DNA of 61,957 nucleotides, taken from the NCBI RefSeq assembly GCF_024199905.1, contig NZ_JANAFB010000021.1:1-61957 (forward strand), given 5' to 3'. Shown here piece by piece: positions 37,488 to 45,060 of the stretch. Within the stretch, counting starts at the first letter, position 1. Each line of letters opens with the position of its first letter. The translations under genes were made by a program, and so were the position numbers. The stretch is from Rothia santali. Its GTDB lineage: Bacteria > Actinomycetota > Actinomycetes > Actinomycetales > Micrococcaceae. The notes under the pieces are model-generated. The model saw only the letters and a program-made list of their open reading frames with translations, searched no databases and had not been told where the DNA came from.

Positions 37488-38345
37488 GTGGCGGGAGCAG
37501 CGCGCGAGCACGCCGCGGACGAGCCCTTCGCCCCCAGCCGATCCGGCGACCTGCTGTTCCACGGCGTCGCGGTGGTGGTCAAGAGCCTGTACTCCGCGGT
37601 CCTGAGCAAGCGGTGGCGGGGCACCGAGCACCTGCGCCGCCGCGAGGGGTACATCGTGGTGGCCAACCACGTGACCGAGGTGGACCCGGTCACGGTGGCC
37701 TACCCCGTCTACAACCGCGGCACGATCCCCCGGTTCCTGGCCAAGGAGGGGCTGTTCCGCGTCCCCGTGCTCGGCTGGGTGCTGCGCCGGACCTCGCAGA
37801 TCCCCGTGCCCCGGGGGTCGATGGACGCCCGGAAGTCGCTGGCCGCGGCGCGGGCCGTGGTCGACGCCGGCGGCGCCGTCATCATCTACCCCGAGGGGAC
37901 GCTGACCCGCGACCCCGAGCTGTGGCCGATGATGGGCCGGACCGGAGCGGCCCGGCTCGCCCTGGAGACCGGCGCGCCGGTCATCCCGGTGGCACACTGG
38001 GGCGACCAGGAGTTCCTGCCGCCCAAGGCCACCCGCCCGCGGCTCTTCCCGCGCAAGCGGGTCGAGGTGCTGGTGGGGACCCCCATCGACTTCTCGGACC
38101 TGCTGCCGGGGGAGGGCGAGCACCTGAGCCGCCGCGCCCTGGACGAGGTGACCGAGCGGATGATGCGGGAGATAACCGCCCTGCTCGAGCAGCTGCGCGG
38201 GGAGCAGGCCCCCGCCGGCCGCTGGGATCCCCGGGCCGGCGCGCGGGTCGAGCCGCAGCGCGGCGCCGAGGCCCGGCGCCGCCTCCGACCCCGCCGGCCG
38301 GCCTTCCCCTGGGAGGGCCGCCGGGCAACGCCCCCGACGACCTGA
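37488..38345 (+). CDS. plsC: 1-acyl-sn-glycerol-3-phosphate acyltransferase
   Basis: The 285-residue membrane-associated PlsC-family enzyme has the NHxxxxD catalytic motif as ANHVTEVD (about residue 58), a substrate-binding FLAKEGLF and YPEGTLTRDP (about 129). It makes phosphatidic acid. The C-terminal 40 residues are Arg/Pro-rich and poorly ordered. A GTG start sits three bases after the murA stop, and gpsA follows nine bases after its own stop, so murA-plsC-gpsA form an operon linking wall and lipid synthesis. Confidence 0.9.
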   Translation: MAGAAREHAADEPFAPSRSGDLLFHGVAVVVKSLYSAVLSKRWRGTEHLRRREGYIVVANHVTEVDPVTVAYPVYNRGTIPRFLAKEGLFRVPVLGWVLRRTSQIPVPRGSMDARKSLAAARAVVDAGGAVIIYPEGTLTRDPELWPMMGRTGAARLALETGAPVIPVAHWGDQEFLPPKATRPRLFPRKRVEVLVGTPIDFSDLLPGEGEHLSRRALDEVTERMMREITALLEQLRGEQAPAGRWDPRAGARVEPQRGAEARRRLRPRRPAFPWEGRRATPPTT

Positions 38346-38354
38346 GGAGCACCA

Positions 38355-39488
38355 GTGAGCGACCCGCACCGCGCCGCCGAGACGAACCGCCCGGCCGCGT
38401 CCGACCGCCCGGCCGGAGCGCCGGCCTCGCCCGCACCCGCCGCGACCCCGCGCCGGATCGCGGTGCTGGGCGCCGGCAGCTGGGGGACGGTCTTTGCCAA
38501 GATCGCCGCCGACGCCGCCGCCCGCTCCGAGCGCGAGGGCGGTGCAGGCTGGTCCGTGACCCTGTGGGGCCGCGACCCCAAGGTCATCGAGCACCTCCGG
38601 GCCACGGGCGTCAACGACCGCTACTTCCCGACCGTCCGGCTGCCCGCCAACCTGGGGTACGAGGCCGACGCGCGCCGGGCGCTGGAGGGGGCCGACGTCG
38701 TCGTGCTCGCGATCCCGGCGCAGGCCCTGCGGGAGCAGCTCACCGCGCTCGCCGACGCCGTGCCGGCCGACGCCGTGCTGGTCTCGCTGGCCAAGGGGCT
38801 CGAGCGCGGGACCGGGCTGCGGATGTCCGAGGTCATCGCGCAGGCGATCCCGGGCGCCGCGGGGCGCACGGCGGTGGTCTCGGGCCCCAACCTGGCGCGC
38901 GAGATCATCCAGGAGCAGCCCACCGCCTCGGTCGTGGCGGCCGCCTCGGCCGAGGTCGCGGGCAAGGTCAGCCGCATCTGCGCGACCGACTACTTCCGGC
39001 CGTACACGTCAGCGGACGTGGTCGGCGTCGAGATCGGGGGGCTGGTCAAGAACGTCATCGCCCTGTGCGTGGGCATGTGCGAGGGCCGGGACCTCGGGGA
39101 CAACTCGAAGGCCTCGATCATGACCCGGGGCCTGGCCGAGACCTCCCGCCTCGCGCTGGCCCTGGGCGGCCGGCACGAGACGATGGCCGGGCTGGCGGGC
39201 ATGGGCGACCTCGTGGCCACCTGCTCCTCGCCGCTGTCCCGCAACCACACCGCCGGCCGGCTGCTGGGCACCGGGCTCAGCGAGGCCGAGGTGAGCGCGC
39301 GCATGACCCAGACCGCCGAGGGCATCAAGTCCGCGCCCGTGGTGCTGGAGCTGGCGCGGGAGCACGGGGTGGAGATGCCGATCGTCGAGGGGGTCGTGGC
39401 CGTGCTGAGCGGCGCGGTCAGCGTCGATCAGCTCCAGCCGATGCTGCTGCGGCGCAAGCTCAAGGCCGAGACGCCGCACGTCTCCTGA
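38355..39488 (+). CDS. gpsA: Glycerol-3-phosphate dehydrogenase [NAD(P)+]
   Basis: The 377-residue enzyme makes sn-glycerol-3-phosphate for phospholipid. The Rossmann motif is IAVLGAGSWGTVFAKIAAD (after a disordered Ala/Pro-rich arm of about 30 residues). SGPNLAREI, the catalytic Lys in GLVKNVIAL, and GLAGMGDLVATCSSPLSRN are all present. GTG start behind GAGGAG. Confidence 0.95.
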   Translation: MSDPHRAAETNRPAASDRPAGAPASPAPAATPRRIAVLGAGSWGTVFAKIAADAAARSEREGGAGWSVTLWGRDPKVIEHLRATGVNDRYFPTVRLPANLGYEADARRALEGADVVVLAIPAQALREQLTALADAVPADAVLVSLAKGLERGTGLRMSEVIAQAIPGAAGRTAVVSGPNLAREIIQEQPTASVVAAASAEVAGKVSRICATDYFRPYTSADVVGVEIGGLVKNVIALCVGMCEGRDLGDNSKASIMTRGLAETSRLALALGGRHETMAGLAGMGDLVATCSSPLSRNHTAGRLLGTGLSEAEVSARMTQTAEGIKSAPVVLELAREHGVEMPIVEGVVAVLSGAVSVDQLQPMLLRRKLKAETPHVS

Positions 39489-39549
39489 GGCGCCGCCCTC
39501 GCCCGCCCCGGCCGGCGGGGCCCGCCCGCCGCCCGCCCCGGTCCGGCGG

Positions 39550-39580
39550 AGGGACCGAGCCGGCCCCGCCGCCGGTCCCT
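39550..39580 (+). terminator. Hairpin after gpsA
   Basis: AGGGACCG (39550-39557) pairs with CGGTCCCT (39573-39580) in the gpsA-ddl gap. The stem is short and no T-run follows. Confidence 0.45.
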
Positions 39581-39662
39581 TCCCACCGAGCAGCACGACC
39601 CATCGACTCGACGCCCCGGCGTCCCGACCCACCCCGACCTCACGTCCCCACAGAGAGGCACC

Positions 39663-40787
39663 ATGACTTCCACCGCCGCCGCCGACCGGACGAGAGTCGG
39701 CATCCTGTTCGGGGGGCGCTCCTCCGAGCACTCCATCTCCCTGATCACCGCCCACGGCGTGCTGGGGGTGCTGGACCAGACCCGGTACGAGCCCGTCCTG
39801 ATCGGCATCACGGAGGACGGCGCCTGGCACCTCAGCTCGATCGAGGAGCTGGAGGCCATCATCGCCTCCGAGGCGCTCGCGCACTTCCCCGGGCAGGGCC
39901 CGCGGGTGACCCTGCCCATGGGCGGCGGGCGCGGCATCCTGCTCCAGGACTGCCGGGAGGGGCTGCGCGAGGGGCCGGCGCTCGACGTCGTGCTGCCGCT
40001 GCTCCACGGGCCCTTCGGCGAGGACGGCACCGTGCAGGGCCTGCTCGAGATGGCCGACCTCCCGTACGTGGGGGCCGGCGTCGCGGCGTCGGCGATCGGC
40101 ATGGACAAGCACTTCATGAAGATGGCCTTCGAGTCCGCCGGGCTCGCCGTCGGCCCGTACCGGGTCATCACGGCCCGCGACTGGAGCCGGGACCGCGAGG
40201 GGAGCCTCGCGCGGGCGCGGGAGCTGGAGCTGCCGGTCTTCGTCAAGCCCGCGCGGGCGGGTTCCTCGCAGGGGATCACGCGGATCGACGACTGGTCGGA
40301 GCTGGACGGGGCGATCGCGGTCGCCCAGGCGTGCGACCCCAAGGTCGTGCTCGAGACGGGGATCTCCGGGCGCGAGATCGAGTGCGCGGTCCTGGACGGG
40401 CGCTCGCACGAGCGGCCGCGGGCCTCGCTGCCCGGCGAGATCGAGGTCGTGGGCCAGGGGCACGCGTTCTACGACTTCGAGGCGAAGTACGTGGAGGCCG
40501 AGTCCTCGCGGCTGCGCTGCCCGGCCGACCTCCCGCGGGAGGTCAGCGACGAGATCCGCGGCGAGGCCGTGCGGGCGTTCCTGGCGATCGGGGGCGAGGG
40601 CCTGGCCCGCGCCGACTTCTTCTACACCGACGAGGGGCGCGTGCTGATCAACGAGATCAACACGCTGCCCGGGTTCACGCCGAGCTCGATGTACCGGGTC
40701 ATGTGGGGCGCCACGGGCCTGGAGTACGGAGAGCTGGTGGACGAGCTGCTGACCCTGGCGCTGGAGCGGCCGGTCGGGCTGAGGTAG
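39663..40787 (+). CDS. ddl: D-alanine--D-alanine ligase
   Basis: The 374-residue ATP-grasp enzyme makes D-Ala-D-Ala for peptidoglycan. The N-terminus is GILFGGRSSEHSISLITA (residues 12-29). The ATP-grasp signatures are LPVFVKPARAGSSQGI and the metal-binding EINTLPGFTPSSMY near the C-terminus. The Tyr-Lys-Leu versus Lys-Leu-Phe specificity loop reads YDFEAKYVE, indicating D-Ala rather than D-Lac use. Confidence 0.96.
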   Translation: MTSTAAADRTRVGILFGGRSSEHSISLITAHGVLGVLDQTRYEPVLIGITEDGAWHLSSIEELEAIIASEALAHFPGQGPRVTLPMGGGRGILLQDCREGLREGPALDVVLPLLHGPFGEDGTVQGLLEMADLPYVGAGVAASAIGMDKHFMKMAFESAGLAVGPYRVITARDWSRDREGSLARARELELPVFVKPARAGSSQGITRIDDWSELDGAIAVAQACDPKVVLETGISGREIECAVLDGRSHERPRASLPGEIEVVGQGHAFYDFEAKYVEAESSRLRCPADLPREVSDEIRGEAVRAFLAIGGEGLARADFFYTDEGRVLINEINTLPGFTPSSMYRVMWGATGLEYGELVDELLTLALERPVGLR

Positions 40788-40827
40788 CCGGCCGGGCCGC
40801 CCGGCTGAGGTGGCCGGCAGGACCGCC
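40778..40827. repeat. 25-bp duplication of the ddl 3' end including the stop region
   Basis: GGCTGAGGTAGCCGG spans the ddl stop and recurs as GGCTGAGGTGGCCGG 25 bases later (units at 40778 and 40803). Confidence 0.6.
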
Positions 40828-40835
40828 GGGCGTCC

Positions 40836-41456
40836 TCAGGACCCGCTGTCCGGCAGGTCCTCCAGGCTCTGGTCCACCGAGAGGCACTGCTGGGTCTGGG
40901 GGATGCGCTGCGCGGCCGACTCCAGCTCCACGAGCAGGGACGAGGAGGAGACGCGGTCCGCGTCGAAGGTCGCCTGCAGGGCCGGCTCGCGGCCGAAGGT
41001 CGTGGCGGTCCAGGTCCCGCTGGCCCGGGACACCTCGTCGTCGGCCTGCGCCGAGTCGTCGTCGTCCTCCCGCTTGAGGACCCAGTCCACCCCGTTGACG
41101 CTCACGCACGGGTCCGCCACGGGGCGCTCGACCGTGACGCCGCACTTGAGGATGACGGCCGCGGGATCGCCCCACGCGGAGGTCGCCTGGGCCGTGGTCT
41201 CGCGCTGGTCGAAGCCCGCGAGCGTGCCGGGCATGGCGACCATGGCCGAGGCGCAGTCGGGGTTCGCGGCGTCGGGCGCCGGGGTCACCGTCACGGCGCC
41301 CGCGCACGAGCTGACCAGCAGGGTCAGGCCCACCGCCCCCGCGGCCGCCGTCCAGCGGTGCGACCGGGGACGATACGAACGGCCCTGTACGTTTTCCGCG
41401 TCCGACCCTAGACTGGACGCGCCGGGGGATGCAGTGGGGTGGGATTCGTTGCGCAC
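40836..41456 (-). CDS. DUF3515-family lipoprotein
   Basis: A hydrophobic stretch AAGAVGLTLLVSSC forms a lipobox, so the protein should be lipid-anchored outside the membrane. The mature part holds the DUF3515 pattern: NPDCASAMVAMPGTLAGFDQR, ATSAWGDPAAVILKCGV and CVSVNGVDWVLK, with paired Cys. Function unknown. The family sits next to ddl or thiL in many actinobacteria. The start is uncertain: GTG 41456 gives an n-region of about 34 residues, and ATG 41495 or 41522 are alternatives. Confidence 0.8.
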   Translation of the reverse strand: MRNESHPTASPGASSLGSDAENVQGRSYRPRSHRWTAAAGAVGLTLLVSSCAGAVTVTPAPDAANPDCASAMVAMPGTLAGFDQRETTAQATSAWGDPAAVILKCGVTVERPVADPCVSVNGVDWVLKREDDDDSAQADDEVSRASGTWTATTFGREPALQATFDADRVSSSSLLVELESAAQRIPQTQQCLSVDQSLEDLPDSGS

Positions 41457-41560
41457 GCCCTCCAGGGTAGCCGACGGCACCGCCGCCGCCCGCATCCGTT
41501 CACCCGGAGCCCGCCGAGTCATCAGCGTCCGTCAGCGCCAGGAAGGAAGGCCCCTTGGAC

Positions 41561-43031
41561 ATGCCCCGCAGAGCCCAGGAGACAGACCGCACGCCACGCC
41601 GCGCGGTCGCGGCGGCCGGGGTCGCCTGCGTCCTGAGCCTCGGGACCCTGTCCGGCGCCTCCGCGCTCGGCCAGGCCGCGCCGGAGAGCCCCGCGCCCTC
41701 CGCGACGTCGCCGGCCCCCTCCCCGACGGCGCCCGCGCCCGGGACGACGCAGCCCGCCCCGCGGCGACGTCGTCCCCGACCCCGCCGCGACCGACCCCGC
41801 TCCGAGCGAGGCGGATCCGAGCGAGCCGTCCGCCGCGACGCCCTCGACGCAGCCGACGCAGGCCGAGACGCAGCCCGCCGCCGAGCAGACCCCGCCCTCG
41901 GCCGGGGAGACCGGGTCGTCCTCGCCGCAGCCCGAGACCACCGCGCCGGATCAGGGAGCCGTCCCGCCCGCGGAGGACCAGTCCGGCGCATCGCAGGGGG
42001 CCGAGCCCACGCGGGAGCCCAGTGCGGAGCCCGCTCCCGGCGCGGACGGGGACGGGAGCGCACCCGGCTCCGGCGCCGGTGAGGGCGGGAGCGCGCCCAC
42101 GTCCGACGCGGACGAGGACGGGAGCGCACCCGGGGCCGACGAGGACGGCACGGCCCCCTCGAGGCGCCCTCCACCGGCGAGCCGTCCCAGCCCGCGGCGA
42201 CGGCCCCCGCGGAGGAGGCTCCGGGCGCCGAGCCGACGGCACCGGCCCCGGCTCCGTCCGCGCCCGCCGATCCCGGCACCCCTCGGAACCCGGCGACCCG
42301 GCCGACCCGGGCACGCCCGCGGACCCCGGCACCCCCGCCGACCCCGGCACCCCCTCGAACCCCGAGAACCCTCGACCCCGGCGAGCCCTCGGCACCCGCG
42401 GAGCCCGCCGACCCGGACGTCCCCGGTGGCACGACCGCGCCGGACACCCTCCGACCCGGACGACTCGGCGATCCCGGGCGCCGGCCAGCCCACGGACGGC
42501 GCGGCGGCCACCGACCCGCGGGCCCGGGAGACGCGGGGCGCCCCGGGTGGGCTCGGCTCGGACGCGACCGGGGGACCGTTCACCGGCGTGCCCGACGCCT
42601 CCGCCGGTGCCCGGCAGGACGGCGCCTCGCCGCAGCCCACCTGGCAGGACGGCGCGCTGCCCAGCGCCCTCGGCTCCCAGGCCCCCTACGCCGCGCCCGC
42701 TCCGGAGGAGCCCCAGCAGGGGCAGGCCCCCTCCGCGCTCGACCTCTCGGGCGTCTCCAGCTGGGTGGGCCACTACCTGCAGACCGAGCACGACTCCGCC
42801 GCGGTGAGCCCGGTGGACTCCAACGCCAACGCGGGCGTGAGCGACGTCGACGGCGGCGAGGGGCAGATCCAGGGGGAGGGCGCGCCCGAGCGGGCCTCGG
42901 GCCACCTCGCCTCGCTGCGCGGCCCGCTCCCGGTGGTCCTCTTCTCGCTCATCGCGGTGGGCGGCATCGGCCTCATCCTGGGCCGATCCGCCCGCGCCCT
43001 CACCGGCCGGCGCGGAGAGTCGGCCGAATGA
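41561..43031 (+). CDS. Surface-anchored protein with long low-complexity stalk, frame broken
   Basis: I do not recognise the family. A signal peptide (RRAVAAAGVACVLSLGTLSGASALG) is followed by a Pro/Ala/Glu/Asp/Gly/Thr-rich stalk of about 350 residues. A short ordered segment LDLSGVSSWVGHYLQTEHDS and a DVDGGEGQ stretch come next, then one transmembrane helix PLPVVLFSLIAVGGIGLILG with a basic tail. It should span the wall. The coding frame switches at least five times (for example near 41760, 42165, 42284-42300, 42370 and 42440), and the end is clean. An 18-bp/hexapeptide repeat lies in the stalk. The start could also be TTG 41555. The stop overlaps the thiL ATG. Confidence 0.55.
42266..42372 (+). 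repeat. 18-bp hexapeptide repeat in the stalk, one unit short by a base
   Basis: Units begin at 42266, 42284 (17 bases only), 42301, 42319, 42337 and 42355. They encode PADPGT-like hexapeptides. The 17-base unit moves the reading frame by one and pinpoints one of the frame breaks. Confidence 0.8.
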
Positions 43032-44095
43032 GCGCCCCCACCGTCGGGGAGGCCTCCGAGGACGAGCTGCTGACCGAGATCCGCGCGGTCATCGACGAGC
43101 ACAACGCGGCGGCCGCCGCGCGGGCCCCGGGCCGGACGCTGCTCGGGCCGGGCGATGACTGCGCCGTGCTGGACCTCACCGGCGGCCGCACCGTGCTGAC
43201 CACCGACACGCAGACCAGCGGCCAGGACTACCTGCTGGAGTGGCCCTGCGGGTACCGCACGCGCGGCTTCGACCTCGGCTGGAAGTCCGCGGCCCAGAAC
43301 CTCGCGGACGTGGCCGCGATGGGCGCCGAGCCCGTCAGCCTCGTGATCAGCCTGACCCTGCCGCCGGAGACGCCCGTCGCGTTCGTCGGCGAGATGGCGC
43401 GGGGCTACGCCGCGGCCGTCCTCGCCCTCGGGGCCCCGGGCTGCTCCATCGCCGGGGGAGACCTCGGCTCCGGCGGCGAGCTCTCGGCCACCGTCGCGGC
43501 GCTCGGGCTGACCCGGGGCGAGCCCGTGCGGCGCTCGGGGGCGCGGGAGGGCGCGTCGTCGCGTCGCCGGGACCGTGGGCCGAGCGGCGGCCGGGCTGGG
43601 TCTGCTGCAGGCGCGCGGACCCCACCGGGATCCGTCCGAGGGGACGGGGACGGAGCACTGCCGCGGCGCCGAGCTGGCCGACCTGGCGGCCTCCCAGCCC
43701 GGCCGTGCCCGCCGCTCGCGCTCGGGCCGGCGATGGCCGCGGCCGGCGCGCGCGCCATGATCGATGTCTCGGACGGGCTGCTGCGCGACGGCGGGAGGGT
43801 CGCCCGGGCCTCCGGCGTCGCGATCGACCTGCGCGAGGAGCCGCTGAACGCGCTCGTGGACCCGCTGCGGGAGGCGGCTAGGCGCCTCGGCGCGGACCCC
43901 TGGGAATGGGTTCTCGGCGGCGGCGAGGACCACGGCATCCTCGCATGTTTTCCACAGGGGGCTCCGCTGCCCGAGGGGGTGGTTGCGATAGGCTCGTGTC
44001 GTACGTTGAAGCAGGGCGCCCCACCCGTGAGCATCGAGGGGAGAGCTCGCGAGGACCTGGGATGGGATCATTTTGCAGCAGAGGATAGGCTCTAG
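43028..44095 (+). CDS. thiL: Thiamine-monophosphate kinase, middle out of frame
   Basis: This enzyme phosphorylates thiamine monophosphate to the cofactor ThDP, needed by IlvB here. The N-terminus has GPGDDCAVLDL, TDTQTSGQDYL, DVAAMGAEP and SIAGGDLGS. The C-terminus has IDVSDGLLRDGGRVA and GGGEDHGIL. Between about 43555 and 43720 the family sequence is recovered only by changing frame three times: VVAS in one, GRAAAGLGLLQARGP and ELADLAASQPGRA in another, then PPLALGPAMAAAG back in the first. Three single-base deletions would explain this with net zero shift, so the gene is probably intact in the organism. Confidence 0.85.
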   Translation: MSAPTVGEASEDELLTEIRAVIDEHNAAAAARAPGRTLLGPGDDCAVLDLTGGRTVLTTDTQTSGQDYLLEWPCGYRTRGFDLGWKSAAQNLADVAAMGAEPVSLVISLTLPPETPVAFVGEMARGYAAAVLALGAPGCSIAGGDLGSGGELSATVAALGLTRGEPVRRSGAREGASSRRRDRGPSGGRAGSAAGARTPPGSVRGDGDGALPRRRAGRPGGLPARPCPPLALGPAMAAAGARAMIDVSDGLLRDGGRVARASGVAIDLREEPLNALVDPLREAARRLGADPWEWVLGGGEDHGILACFPQGAPLPEGVVAIGSCRTLKQGAPPVSIEGRAREDLGWDHFAAEDRL

Positions 44096-45056
44096 CACCG
44101 CCGTCATGCGGCGGTGGCTCGCATCGTCGGCGGCCGCGCTGCACCGCCACGAGGAGCAGCTGAACTCCCTCAACGTCTTCCCCGTCGCGGACTCGGACAC
44201 CGGGACCAACCTCGCCCTGACCCTCGACGCCGGGGCCACCGCGGCCACGCTCATCAACACCAGCCTGATCGGCGAGCTCTTCCAGATCTGCGCGCACCAC
44301 TGCCTCGAGGAGGCCAAGGGCAACTCCGGCACCCTGTTCGCCGTCATGCTCGCGGGCATGGCGGAGCCCCTCGCGGACCAGCAGCGCCTCACGGTGATGG
44401 GCCTGGCCCGCGCGCTCGAGCACGGCCGGGTGCGGGTGCGCAGCGCCCTGAACGACCCGGTGGACGGCACCATCCTCTCGGTGGTCGACGCGATCACCGA
44501 GGCGGCCGGCCAGTGGCCGGACCACGAGGACTCCAACCGCAACCTGGGCGAGCTGCTGATCCACATGGTGGACGCGGCCACCGAGGAGGTGCGCCGCAGC
44601 GGCGAGATCCTCCCGGTCCTGCGCGGCACGGGGCAGGTCGACGCCGGCGCCCTGGGCTGCCTGATCGTCATCGACTGCCTCGCCCACACCGTCCGCGGGC
44701 GCCACTACCCCGGCGGCGAGAACCGGCCCTACGCCGGGTGGCTCTGCCCTCCCTCGGGAACCGCCTGGGAGACGGTCGAGAAGGGCCGGGACAGCCCCGA
44801 GTCGGACCTCGCGGAGACCGGCGTCGAGTTCATGTGCAGCATCGAGCTGGACGCGCTCACGGCCGCGCGCGTCCGCCACGAGCTCGCCCGCGTCGGCGAC
44901 TCGGTGATCATGACCGCCATGACCCCCGCGGCGGAGACCATCCGCTGGAAGGTCCACGTCCACGTCCCCGAGGCCGCCACGGCCATGTCGGTGCTCAGCG
45001 AGCACGGCAAGCCCGCCGGCATCACGACCGAGCCGCTCACCGCGGAGCGCGGATAG
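44073..45056 (+). CDS. DAK2-domain protein (FakA/dihydroxyacetone-kinase-like)
   Basis: The 327-residue protein has an N-terminal DAK2 ATP-binding domain: LNSLNVFPVADSDTGTNLALTL (Asp-rich nucleotide site, about 31-52), EEAKGNSGTLFAVMLAG and VDAGALGCLIVIDCL. The C-terminal part is a shorter version of the FakA tail. FakA phosphorylates protein-bound fatty acids; whether this protein does so is not known. The TTG start at 44073 overlaps thiL, and ATG 44106 is an alternative. It is followed by recG after four bases, the usual actinobacterial order. Confidence 0.85.
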   Translation: MQQRIGSSTAVMRRWLASSAAALHRHEEQLNSLNVFPVADSDTGTNLALTLDAGATAATLINTSLIGELFQICAHHCLEEAKGNSGTLFAVMLAGMAEPLADQQRLTVMGLARALEHGRVRVRSALNDPVDGTILSVVDAITEAAGQWPDHEDSNRNLGELLIHMVDAATEEVRRSGEILPVLRGTGQVDAGALGCLIVIDCLAHTVRGRHYPGGENRPYAGWLCPPSGTAWETVEKGRDSPESDLAETGVEFMCSIELDALTAARVRHELARVGDSVIMTAMTPAAETIRWKVHVHVPEAATAMSVLSEHGKPAGITTEPLTAERG

Positions 45057-45060
45057 CGCC

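Noticed and set aside
36458-41077. Plus-strand open frame of about 1540 codons across murA to ddl
   Set aside because: It runs out of frame through four well-recognised genes and has Arg/Pro/Gly-rich nonsense.
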